From positions 558,001-622,000 of the forward strand of contig NZ_JAUYGV010000006.1 in assembly GCF_030690345.1 (NCBI RefSeq): a stretch of 64,000 bases of DNA. Reading direction: 5' to 3'. How positions within the stretch are numbered: position 1 is the first letter of the stretch; every line of letters begins with the position of its first letter. The stretch comes from Rheinheimera sp. (GTDB lineage Bacteria > Pseudomonadota > Gammaproteobacteria > Enterobacterales > Alteromonadaceae). Position numbers and translations under genes: made by a program. Below are positions 19,974 through 28,967 of this stretch, in pieces. The notes beneath the pieces are model-generated. The model saw only the letters and a list, made by a program, of their open reading frames with translations. It did no database searches and was not told the DNA's origin.

Positions 19974-20266
19974 TAATTAGATCAAATTGAACTAATGGAT
20001 ACCTCTTTTTTGACCAAACGGCAAATACTAATTACAGAAATAAACGGCTATTTATACAACCTGTGTTGCGCTGATAGTGGAAATTGCTGCTTAATAATTG
20101 ATATTAAATGGTATTATTTTCTTTTTGCTGTAGGTGACAACCGCGGCCTAAGCCATTAAAACCACTTTAGCTTGTAGTAGGCTAACGGCTGTAGTTTGTA
20201 ATATTCGTTTAAAATTTCGTCGAATTGGGTTTGCAAAGGCGAAATTTTTTGTGTATGTTAAATTTC

Positions 20267-20284
20267 AATGACAGCGTTGTCATT
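20267..20284. promoter_or_regulatory. Candidate NagR (LacI-family) operator
   Basis: AATGACAGCGTTGTCATT, near-perfect 18-bp palindrome, 55 bp upstream of the TonB receptor start. Confidence 0.75.
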
Positions 20285-20338
20285 AAGGTGTCCGGGAAAT
20301 AAGACAACAAAATTACAGAACAGGAACGGGAGAAGCAT

Positions 20339-22891
20339 ATGCAGCACAATAAAATAAATAAATGTGCCTTAGCAGTGAAACTGAGTTTGTTAGTGGGTAG
20401 TGCCGCATTAACGATGCCAGCGTTCGCTGCTGATGAAGCAGCAAAGGAACAACAAGTAGAAGTGATTCAGGTGCGCGGCATTAAAGCCTCGCAGGAAGCC
20501 TCGCTGAATGTGAAGCGCTACGCAGTGGCCACCGTGGATGCGATTACATCGGAAGATATCGGTAAGTTTCCGGATAAAAATATCGCTGAATCGTTACAGC
20601 GTATCGCCGGTGTTGCCATTAACCGCGGCTTTGTTGGTGAAGGCGCGGAAGTATCCATTCGTGGTGTTGACCCGACCCTGACCCAGGTGCAGATGAACGG
20701 CCAGTTTGTGGCATCTACCTCCTGGTTCTCTCAAGGCGCAAATAAGCGCAGTTTTAATATGGATTTGATGCCATCAGAGATGATTTCAGATCTTGAAGTA
20801 TATAAATCACCGGTAGCATCGCTGGATGAGGGCGGCGTTGGCGGTACCGTAATTCTGCATACCCGCAAACCACTGGATTTGGACAGCAACACCTTGTTTG
20901 CTTCTGTTGAAGCGAACCAGAACTCTCTGGCAGATGACACCGGAGTGGGTGCTTCTGCGTTATACAGCTGGAAAAATGACGACGAAACCTTTGGTGTGCT
21001 CGGTATGATTTCAACACTGGAGCAGATTGGTCGTGGTCGTAAAGCAGAAAACTACTGGGAAGAGGGCTGGTCAGCTGCCGGTATTGCCGGTTTTGACCAA
21101 GACCGTAAGCGTGACGCTTTTGATATCACTGCACAGTTTCAGGCAACAGATCAGTTAGGCTTTACCTTACATGCGTTTCGTACCAAGTTAGATGCCTTTA
21201 ACACCAACCAGAACTTTTTAGTTATTGGAGCTGATCCGGCTTTTATGACCGATACCAGTGGCCGCGTAGCACCTAACGGCTTGCCGTTAACCGGCACCGT
21301 GACGCGCGCAGCCTGGTTAGCACAGGACACTAACACCCGTAATGCTGAAATGACCAGTGATGTACTGGACTTGCGTGTCGATTATGAAGCGGCAAATTAC
21401 ACCTTATCGGGTGTGATCGGTAAAACCTCTGCTGACGGCGGTAACGGCGGCAATGCCAACGGTTTATGGGGTCAGCCAATCGATGGTACTAACGGCATTA
21501 CGGTTGATGTCGATATGGATTTAGCCAATAGCATGTTGTTGGTGCCAAATGGCGTAAGCTTGAGTGATGCGTCGTGGCAGGATTTCCAGGGCGGCTCCCT
21601 GGCTCGCACTGAACTGGAAGACGAAGAAACCTATGCCCAGGCCGATTTAAAGCTGGATGTGGATTTCGGCGCCATTCAGAGTATTGAAACCGGTGTTAAA
21701 ATTCGCTCACATGAATTCATTTACAACTCTTACGGCGCTGAATTAGGCGATCATGGCATTACCAATATCGGCCAGTTTGAAGATGGCCTGTTAGAGGATT
21801 TTGATGGCGTGATGGCAGCCGGTTCACCAACCAGCTATGTCAAAATTGATGGCAAGGCTTACTGGAATGCATTAAATAATTCGGTAACAGCCTGGAACAG
21901 ACAGCTTGCCAGTTTTAGTTCAGTGACTGAAGACGTATATGCCGCCTATGTGCAGGGTAATTTTTCCGGCGATAACTACCGTGGTAATGTTGGTGTGCGC
22001 TATGTGAAAACTGAAACGGATGGCCGGGCTTACAACGGTAACCTGACCGCTATCGATTCCTTTAAGGGCGATTACAGCGATTTTCTGCCCAGTTTAAACC
22101 TGGCTATCGATCTGTCAGATGACCTGATATTGCGGATGTCGGCCGCTAAAGTGATGACCCGTGCCGGTTATAGCCAATTAGCACCGGGTTATAAAGGTTT
22201 GCCGGACACGCCACCGGAAAGCGGCCGTTTGCAGGCTTCACGGGGTAACCCGGCGATAGACCCGTTCCGTGCAACACAAATGGATATTGGTCTGGAATGG
22301 TATTACGACGAATCATCGCTGTTATCTTTCGCCGTGTTTAATAAAGATATTGCCTCTTTTATCAGCACGAAGAAAATCATTGAAGATTTAGTTGATGTAC
22401 CGGTGCCGGGTGAGTATGAGGTGTCTGTACCGGACCAGGGCCGAGGCGGTAAGATTGAAGGCCTGGAGTTCCAATGGCAAACCAACTTTGGTAATGGTTT
22501 CGGTGCCTTGTTTAACTATACCTATGTTGATGCGACCGGCGAGACCGACAACGGTGAGCAAATTATTCTGCCCGGCTCATCGCGTAACCAGTTTAACGTA
22601 ACCGGTTATTATGAGCATGATATGTTCTCTGCCCGTTTGGCCTATACCAACCGCAGCGAGTTCTTCGCTGAAGGTACCGCTTTGGGTAATGGCAACGATT
22701 CTTTTGATGCGCAGGATTTCCTTGATGCGTCAATTGTATTCAAAATTACCGATCAGCTGGATGTGTCATTGGAAGGTGTCAACCTGACCAATGAGATCAC
22801 TTACCAGCGCCACAGCACCGGTGCGGAAACGGTGCGGGTTATTACAGAAAATGGTCGGCGTTATGCGTTAAAAGCATCTTATCGCTTCTGA
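20339..22891 (+). CDS. TonB-dependent receptor, likely chito-oligosaccharide/GlcNAc associated
   Basis: Signal peptide; QVEVIQVRGIKASQEASLNVKR; plug and barrel motifs; C-terminus RRYALKASYRF; genomic context. Confidence 0.92.
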   Translation: MQHNKINKCALAVKLSLLVGSAALTMPAFAADEAAKEQQVEVIQVRGIKASQEASLNVKRYAVATVDAITSEDIGKFPDKNIAESLQRIAGVAINRGFVGEGAEVSIRGVDPTLTQVQMNGQFVASTSWFSQGANKRSFNMDLMPSEMISDLEVYKSPVASLDEGGVGGTVILHTRKPLDLDSNTLFASVEANQNSLADDTGVGASALYSWKNDDETFGVLGMISTLEQIGRGRKAENYWEEGWSAAGIAGFDQDRKRDAFDITAQFQATDQLGFTLHAFRTKLDAFNTNQNFLVIGADPAFMTDTSGRVAPNGLPLTGTVTRAAWLAQDTNTRNAEMTSDVLDLRVDYEAANYTLSGVIGKTSADGGNGGNANGLWGQPIDGTNGITVDVDMDLANSMLLVPNGVSLSDASWQDFQGGSLARTELEDEETYAQADLKLDVDFGAIQSIETGVKIRSHEFIYNSYGAELGDHGITNIGQFEDGLLEDFDGVMAAGSPTSYVKIDGKAYWNALNNSVTAWNRQLASFSSVTEDVYAAYVQGNFSGDNYRGNVGVRYVKTETDGRAYNGNLTAIDSFKGDYSDFLPSLNLAIDLSDDLILRMSAAKVMTRAGYSQLAPGYKGLPDTPPESGRLQASRGNPAIDPFRATQMDIGLEWYYDESSLLSFAVFNKDIASFISTKKIIEDLVDVPVPGEYEVSVPDQGRGGKIEGLEFQWQTNFGNGFGALFNYTYVDATGETDNGEQIILPGSSRNQFNVTGYYEHDMFSARLAYTNRSEFFAEGTALGNGNDSFDAQDFLDASIVFKITDQLDVSLEGVNLTNEITYQRHSTGAETVRVITENGRRYALKASYRF

Positions 22892-22901
22892 GCATGACAC
22901 T

Positions 22902-22931
22902 AAAAAGGAAGGCATTTGCCTTCCTTTTTTT
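22902..22931 (+). terminator. Rho-independent terminator
   Basis: AAAAAGGAAGGCATTTGCCTTCCTTTTTTT. Confidence 0.85.
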
Positions 22932-22977
22932 CTGCTTTGTAGTAACGTAAAACAGTTTCGTTTCTAAAGGTTGCAGT

Positions 22978-24525
22978 ATGCAAACAGAGGCAATACGTTC
23001 AGTGCTGGTGGTTGGCGGGGGTACTGCCGGCTGGCTTACTGCGGCCAATCTGGCGCAGTCGTTTAACAGCGGCGCAGCGGGGGCTGTCAGTGTAACGCTG
23101 ATAGAATCGCCGGATATTCCTACTATCGGCGTGGGTGAGGGCACCTGGCCCACTATGCGGGCAACATTGCAAAAGCTTGGCATAAAAGAAGACGACTTCC
23201 TGCGCAGTTGCAACGCCACTTTTAAGCAGGGCACCAAATTTATCAACTGGCAGCACAGCGAGCTGCCGGGCAGTTATCATCATTTGTTTACCTCCGTCAG
23301 CGACCCGACGCAATTTAACCTGGCACCTTATTGGTTACAGGGCCGCGCCGGCGACAATCTGTCTTATGCCAGTGCAGTAAGCGCCCAGGGCGTGATTGCG
23401 GAGCTTGGGCTGGCGCCGAAAAAAATCACCAACAAACCCTACGAGGGTGTACTTAATTACGCTTATCACCTGGATGCCGGTAAATTTGCTGAGCTGTTAA
23501 AAAACCATGCGCAGCAAAAGCTGGGCGTGCAATTTATCAGTGCTAATGTGCTGGATGTTACGCTGGCCGCGGATGGCAGCATCGCTGCCGTGGTTACCGA
23601 CACAGCGGGCACGCAGCAAGCCGATTTCTACGTGGATTGCACCGGTTTTCAAAGCCTGTTACTGGGTAAAGCGATGGGTGTGGGGTTTCGCTCCGTCGCC
23701 GACACCTTATTGGCAGATCATGCCGTAACAATCCAGGTGCCGCATCCGGCGACGGATACACCGCTCAACGCCTGTACCCACTCAACGGCACAGGCGGCAG
23801 GCTGGATTTGGGATATCGGTTTAACTAATCGTCGCGGGGTTGGCTATGTGTATAGCAGCAACCATGTATCACACGATGAAGCCGAGCAGACCTTACGGCG
23901 CTATATTGGCCCGGCTGCAGAGTCGCTCAATGCCAGAAAGCTGGCAATGCAGGTGGGGTATCGGGAAAAGTTCTGGCATAAAAACTGTGCCGCTGTGGGC
24001 TTGTCTGCCGCCTTTGTTGAACCGCTGGAAGCATCGGCAATTTTTCTGATTGAGGCCGCAGCCAATATGCTGGCCGATCAGCTGCCGGCACTGAAACAAA
24101 ACCTGCCACTGGCTGAGCGTAAATTTAACAGCTCGTTTTTGTTTCGCTGGCAAAAAACTATCGACTTTATCAAGCTGCATTATGCGCTGTCCGGCCGCAC
24201 AGAGCCGTTCTGGCAAGCTGCGCGGGCAAAGTCATTAATACCCGAATCACTGCAGGACTTAATGCAAAGCTGGCAAACTCAGCCGGTTAGCGCCTATGAC
24301 TTTGCCCATGTGTACGAGCCGTTCCCGATGGAAAGCTACCAATATGTGTTATACGGCATGGGCTTTAAGCAGCAACTGGCCGATCCGCAGCGTTACCGGC
24401 AAGCTGAGAAAGCCGGCATGTATTTTCAGCGGGTGCAGCAGCTGACCAGACAACTGCAACAGGAGCTGCCGCCCCAGCGCGAGCTGCTGGCAAAAATTTA
24501 TCAGTATGGTTTTTCTGCGCTTTAA
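22978..24525 (+). CDS. Tryptophan halogenase-family flavoprotein (paralog 1)
   Basis: FAD motif VVGGGTAGWLTA; ATFKQGTKFINW; EPLEASAIFLIEAA; family-typical. Confidence 0.9.
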   Translation: MQTEAIRSVLVVGGGTAGWLTAANLAQSFNSGAAGAVSVTLIESPDIPTIGVGEGTWPTMRATLQKLGIKEDDFLRSCNATFKQGTKFINWQHSELPGSYHHLFTSVSDPTQFNLAPYWLQGRAGDNLSYASAVSAQGVIAELGLAPKKITNKPYEGVLNYAYHLDAGKFAELLKNHAQQKLGVQFISANVLDVTLAADGSIAAVVTDTAGTQQADFYVDCTGFQSLLLGKAMGVGFRSVADTLLADHAVTIQVPHPATDTPLNACTHSTAQAAGWIWDIGLTNRRGVGYVYSSNHVSHDEAEQTLRRYIGPAAESLNARKLAMQVGYREKFWHKNCAAVGLSAAFVEPLEASAIFLIEAAANMLADQLPALKQNLPLAERKFNSSFLFRWQKTIDFIKLHYALSGRTEPFWQAARAKSLIPESLQDLMQSWQTQPVSAYDFAHVYEPFPMESYQYVLYGMGFKQQLADPQRYRQAEKAGMYFQRVQQLTRQLQQELPPQRELLAKIYQYGFSAL

Positions 24526-24553
24526 AGGCAGATGTTAAGCGGAAATAATAATA

Positions 24554-25252
24554 ATGACTAATATAGTTGCGCTGGACAGCCAGCAACATCAGCAGCATAA
24601 ATTACGCGAAGATCCGCTGTTCCCGCATATTGCGTCGGCACATATTTTGCCATTGGAAGTTACTGAGTTTGCCGCTGCGGCAGTAAGCTTCCCGATAGTA
24701 TTTGTTAAAGACAGCGCTACAGGGCAGTTTCGTGCCTGTGCCCTGACCGGTTTGCAACCCGGGCAGAATTTGTATTGGCAGCCAAGCGGCTGGCAGGCCG
24801 CTTATATACCTCTGGCGGTGCGCAATTACCCGCTGCTGGCGGTACAGCCTGAGGCGCAATCCGGCGATTATATTATTGCGGTAGATGCCGATAGCCCGCT
24901 GTTTAATCAACACAGCGGTGAGGTCCTGTTTGCCGCGGATAAGGGCACTGCTTATCTGCAACAGCGGGCCCGCTCTGCCATTGCCCTTGCGCAAAGCAGC
25001 GCTTTAACGCAGCAATTTATTGCCCGCTTGCTGGAGCTTGAGCTGTTAGTGGCCCGAACCTTAACGCTGACACCTAAAGGGGCGGAGCCTTATGATCTGA
25101 CCGGCTTGTACGGCATAAATGAGCAACGGCTGGCGCAACTGACGGCAGAGCAATGGCTGTCGTTGCGCGCCAATAATGGTTTGTTGGCTGTGCATGCGGT
25201 GCTGATGTCGATGAGCCAGCTGCCGTTGTTGGTTGGTCGCTTAGCACAATAG
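24554..25252 (+). CDS. SapC family protein (paralog 1)
   Basis: FPIVFVKDSATGQFRACALTGLQPGQNLY, VRNYPLLAV: SapC-type sequence. Confidence 0.85.
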   Translation: MTNIVALDSQQHQQHKLREDPLFPHIASAHILPLEVTEFAAAAVSFPIVFVKDSATGQFRACALTGLQPGQNLYWQPSGWQAAYIPLAVRNYPLLAVQPEAQSGDYIIAVDADSPLFNQHSGEVLFAADKGTAYLQQRARSAIALAQSSALTQQFIARLLELELLVARTLTLTPKGAEPYDLTGLYGINEQRLAQLTAEQWLSLRANNGLLAVHAVLMSMSQLPLLVGRLAQ

Positions 25253-25264
25253 AGGAATAAGGCT

Positions 25265-26824
25265 ATGTTAAAACCCACTTTGGACGACATTATCATCGTC
25301 GGTGGCGGCACAGCGGGTTGGTTAACCGCGGCGATACTGGCGAAAAAGCTTAATGCCGGTACAGCCGGCAGCGTGCAAATAACAGTAATTGAATCGCCGG
25401 ATATTCCGATTATCGGCGTGGGTGAAGGTACCTGGCCAACTATGCGTACGACCTTGCAGAGCGTGGGCGTGGATGAAGGCGAGTTTATGCGCGAATGCGA
25501 TGCTACCTTCAAGCAGGGCGCTGAATTTGTTAACTGGCAGCACACTCCGGCTGCCGGTGAGACCCACAGCTATTTTCATCCGTTAAGTGCGGTGTTTCAT
25601 TCCTCCTATGATTTTAATCTGGCACCGTATTGGCTGCAGGGCGCATCTGAACTGCCTTACGATTTAGCCGTCGCATCGCAAAGCCGTATTTGTCAGCTGG
25701 GGTTAGCGCCGAAAAAAATTACGACCCCTGCGTTTGCGGCGCTGCAAAACTATGCCTATCACTTTAATGCGGTGAAGTTCGCCGCCTTTATGAAAAAGCA
25801 TTGCACCGAAAAACTGGCAGTACACTTTATTGCCGCCAATGTGCAACAAGTGCGGTTGCATCCCTGTGGCGCCATTGCTGGGGTATTGACGGACAGCCAT
25901 GGCGACATTAACGGCGATTTTTTCGTTGATTGCACCGGCAGCAAAGCGTTGTTGTTAGGCGAAGCGTTAGGCGTAGGCTGGCACAGCATTAATGACGTAA
26001 TTTTTAACGATACTGCGCTGGCGATGCAGGTACCTTATCCGACAGCCGACTGGCCTATTGCTACGCATACCATAGCCACAGCGCATGAAGCCGGTTGGAC
26101 CTGGGATATTGGTTTGCATAACCGTCGTGGTGTCGGTTACGTTTACTCCAGCGCGCACAGCACGGATCAGCGGGCAGAGCAGATATTGCGCCAACATATC
26201 GGTGAGCAGGCAGAGGGGCTGGAGGCGCGTAAAATAAAGCTGAACCTGGGGTACCGGCAGCAGTTCTGGCAGCAAAACTGCGTGGCCATCGGTATGTCCG
26301 CCGCCTTTATCGAGCCGCTGGAAGCGTCGGCAATTTTTCTGATAGAAGCCGCGGCCAATATGCTGGCAGAGCAGTTTCCGCGCAGCCGTGCCGCGCTGGG
26401 TTTTGTTGAAAAGAAATTCAACGATACCTTTAAGCTACGCTGGGATAAAAGCATCGACTTTATCAAATTGCATTATTGTATCAGTCAGCGCCGTGACACG
26501 GCTTACTGGGTAGACAACTGTGCCGACAGTTCCATTCCAGATTCACTGCAGCAGCGTTTAGCGCACTGGCGGCTGCACCCGCCCGGTAAGTACGATTTTG
26601 ACTATGCGTTTGAACCCTTTGTGCTCGACAGCTATCTGTTTGTTTTGTATGGCATGAAGTTTAATACCGACCTCAGCCATAACCTCAGCAGTTACCCGGA
26701 TAAACAGCGCGCGCAACAATTGTTTGCCGAAATTGACCGCACCACAGCATTGTTGCAACAGCAATTGCCAACGCATCGTGAGTTAATCGATAAGGTGTAC
26801 CGCTACGGTCTACCCAAGCTGTAA
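25265..26824 (+). CDS. Tryptophan halogenase-family flavoprotein (paralog 2)
   Basis: IVGGGTAGWLTAAI; CDATFKQGAEFVNW; EPLEASAIFLIEAA; closely similar to 22978-24525. Confidence 0.9.
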   Translation: MLKPTLDDIIIVGGGTAGWLTAAILAKKLNAGTAGSVQITVIESPDIPIIGVGEGTWPTMRTTLQSVGVDEGEFMRECDATFKQGAEFVNWQHTPAAGETHSYFHPLSAVFHSSYDFNLAPYWLQGASELPYDLAVASQSRICQLGLAPKKITTPAFAALQNYAYHFNAVKFAAFMKKHCTEKLAVHFIAANVQQVRLHPCGAIAGVLTDSHGDINGDFFVDCTGSKALLLGEALGVGWHSINDVIFNDTALAMQVPYPTADWPIATHTIATAHEAGWTWDIGLHNRRGVGYVYSSAHSTDQRAEQILRQHIGEQAEGLEARKIKLNLGYRQQFWQQNCVAIGMSAAFIEPLEASAIFLIEAAANMLAEQFPRSRAALGFVEKKFNDTFKLRWDKSIDFIKLHYCISQRRDTAYWVDNCADSSIPDSLQQRLAHWRLHPPGKYDFDYAFEPFVLDSYLFVLYGMKFNTDLSHNLSSYPDKQRAQQLFAEIDRTTALLQQQLPTHRELIDKVYRYGLPKL

Positions 26825-26835
26825 CGCCGGCTGGC

Positions 26836-27891
26836 TTATTTACTGCCGGCCACAACAATAGCGCCTTGCTTATCGGCGACCTGATGTTCTGCTGCGGCAC
26901 TGCGCTCGCCCACCAGTTTTGCACCCCAGCGCCGCAGTTGTTCAAAGCCCAATAAACAAATGCCTACCGCCAGGGTGGATAACAGCATACCGCTAAGGCC
27001 TAAACTGGCGCGTTCGGAGTGCATCGTCCAGAAAAACTGCAGCACACATAAAAATGCCACGACTAACAATGTTGGTTTACGGCCAATCAGCGCAACGATA
27101 AATACCCCCAGCGGTGCGCCCAGCGCGACAACGGGCGCGGCGGCCAGCCAGTTTTCAAATACGCCCGGCTGCATGCCGGTGGTGAGGTTTTTTACGATCA
27201 CGCCAAGCACTGAAGTGAAGGCCATAATGATCACTGAAGTGGGAATGGCAATTTTTAAATCGGTGCGGCACAGCAACACCAGGGCAGTATACAGCACCAT
27301 ATCGATGCCAACACCGGTAACAGAGGCTACGGCAGCGCCGGATAACAAACCAATCCAGCAGCCAACTTTAAAATCCCATTTTTCGTTAAATTCGGTCATG
27401 CCGCTGTGGCCGGCAATTTCGTTAACACGATACAGATGCAAAATGCCAAAGCTGGCCCAGACTACGGCAAACACCAGTTTGATCCATAAACCCGGAATAT
27501 AAGGCGCTATTAACCAAATGCCCAACGGCGTGCCAATCAAGCTGCCAAGCATGGCGCCTTTGAGCATGGCCCAGGCAATGGGCTGGCGCCGCGCCAAAAT
27601 AAAGATACTGGCGCTGGTCATGCCGATGGCTTGCACCGCAAAGCTGAAATCGCGTCCCAGGGTGGCGGGGAGTTCAAACAGCAATACCAGCACCGGAAAG
27701 CCCACAGTGCCGCCGCCCATCGGCGTAGAGCCGGCGGCATAGCTGCCTATCGCCATAGCGACAGCGATTGGCCAGTGCGCTTTGGCCTCCGGCCAGTACC
27801 CTAAGCCAATAACCAGATATAACCAGACGGCATAAAAGCTCACCAGCCAGAGTAACCATACCCACAAATATTGTTTCAGTTTTTGCTGCAT
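26836..27891 (-). CDS. TauE/SafE-family permease
   Basis: 351 aa polytopic protein; STPMGGGTVGFPVLVLLF, GVGIDMVLYTALVLLCRTDLKIAIPTSVIIMA. Confidence 0.82.
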   Translation of the reverse strand: MQQKLKQYLWVWLLWLVSFYAVWLYLVIGLGYWPEAKAHWPIAVAMAIGSYAAGSTPMGGGTVGFPVLVLLFELPATLGRDFSFAVQAIGMTSASIFILARRQPIAWAMLKGAMLGSLIGTPLGIWLIAPYIPGLWIKLVFAVVWASFGILHLYRVNEIAGHSGMTEFNEKWDFKVGCWIGLLSGAAVASVTGVGIDMVLYTALVLLCRTDLKIAIPTSVIIMAFTSVLGVIVKNLTTGMQPGVFENWLAAAPVVALGAPLGVFIVALIGRKPTLLVVAFLCVLQFFWTMHSERASLGLSGMLLSTLAVGICLLGFEQLRRWGAKLVGERSAAAEHQVADKQGAIVVAGSK

Positions 27892-28207
27892 GTACGCGGT
27901 CTATGCCGGTTGAAATTGTTGCTTTGTTATATCGGTTTCTCTGCTGTTTTACCAGTAGCAAAGCGGCAGGCTGCGGCTATAACGTAAAAAACAATATTGC
28001 ATAACAGCGCTGGTAAAACGGTGTAGTGATAAAAAACTGATGGCAGATAACCGATTAGCTAATCTGCTGCGGTTTGCACCGGTGCGGCTGTTGATCCGGC
28101 CGCCGACTTAGCGCATGATAAGGCCGCACTGCTGATGGCAATCAGGGGACACAACATCAACGCCCTCAGCACTTCTCACATTAATGACTAAAATAAAGAG
28201 CAGTTTT

Positions 28208-28921
28208 ATGACTTCAATTCCAAAGATTGTGCCGTTAAACAAGGAACAGCACGCAGATACCAAAATTAATAATAACAACGCCTTTTCTCATATCAGCAGC
28301 GAGCATATGTTGCCGGTGGTGGTGCATGAGTTTGTGGTGGCGGGTGCTGAGTTTCCAATCGTGTTTGTTAAAAACAGCGAAAACAATACCTATCAGCCGG
28401 TGGTAATGCTGGGGTTGTCGGCCAAACAAAACCTGTTTATGCAGGATGATAAATGGCAGGCGTTATATGTGCCCCGCGCTGTGCGTAACTATCCGCTGGT
28501 GCTGGTGCAGGATAAAGCCGAAAGCGAGCGTTTGCTGGTGGCTCTGGATGAATCTTCAGAGCGTGTTGGCCAGACAGAAGGCAATGCACTGTTTAACGCC
28601 GATGGTGCTGAAAGCGAGTTTTTAACTCATCGTAAGCAACAGATGGCCGAGTACCTTGAACTGGGGCAAATTACGCGTAATTTTGTTGCCAAATTACAAG
28701 AGCTGGAGCTGATTAAAGAGCAGGTGCTGACTTTAAACGTCAACGGTGAAGAGCGCCGCATTAACGGTATTCACCTGCTGGATGAGAAAAAACTGAACGA
28801 GCTTAGCGATGAGGTTTTTGTTGAGCTGCGTAAAAATGGTTTCCTCACTGCTATCTACGCCCATCTGATGTCATTGCAACACACGCAAAAACTGGTTAAG
28901 AAAATCGCTGACGCCAGTTAA
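28208..28921 (+). CDS. SapC family protein (paralog 2)
   Basis: EFPIVFVKNSENNTYQPVVMLGLSAKQNLFM...VRNYPLVLV; start trimmed from 28184 by RBS position. Confidence 0.85.
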   Translation: MTSIPKIVPLNKEQHADTKINNNNAFSHISSEHMLPVVVHEFVVAGAEFPIVFVKNSENNTYQPVVMLGLSAKQNLFMQDDKWQALYVPRAVRNYPLVLVQDKAESERLLVALDESSERVGQTEGNALFNADGAESEFLTHRKQQMAEYLELGQITRNFVAKLQELELIKEQVLTLNVNGEERRINGIHLLDEKKLNELSDEVFVELRKNGFLTAIYAHLMSLQHTQKLVKKIADAS

Positions 28922-28928
28922 GCGTTGC

Positions 28929-28960
28929 AACAGGTAACAGCAAAGGCTGTTACCTGTTTT
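28929..28960. terminator. Rho-independent terminator between convergent genes
   Basis: AACAGGTAACAGC-AAAG-GCTGTTACCTGTTTT. Confidence 0.75.
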
Positions 28961-28967
28961 ATGGTTA

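Noticed and set aside
26960-27502. 180-aa plus-strand ORF
   Set aside because: Antisense to the TauE-family gene; no domain signal, shadow ORF.
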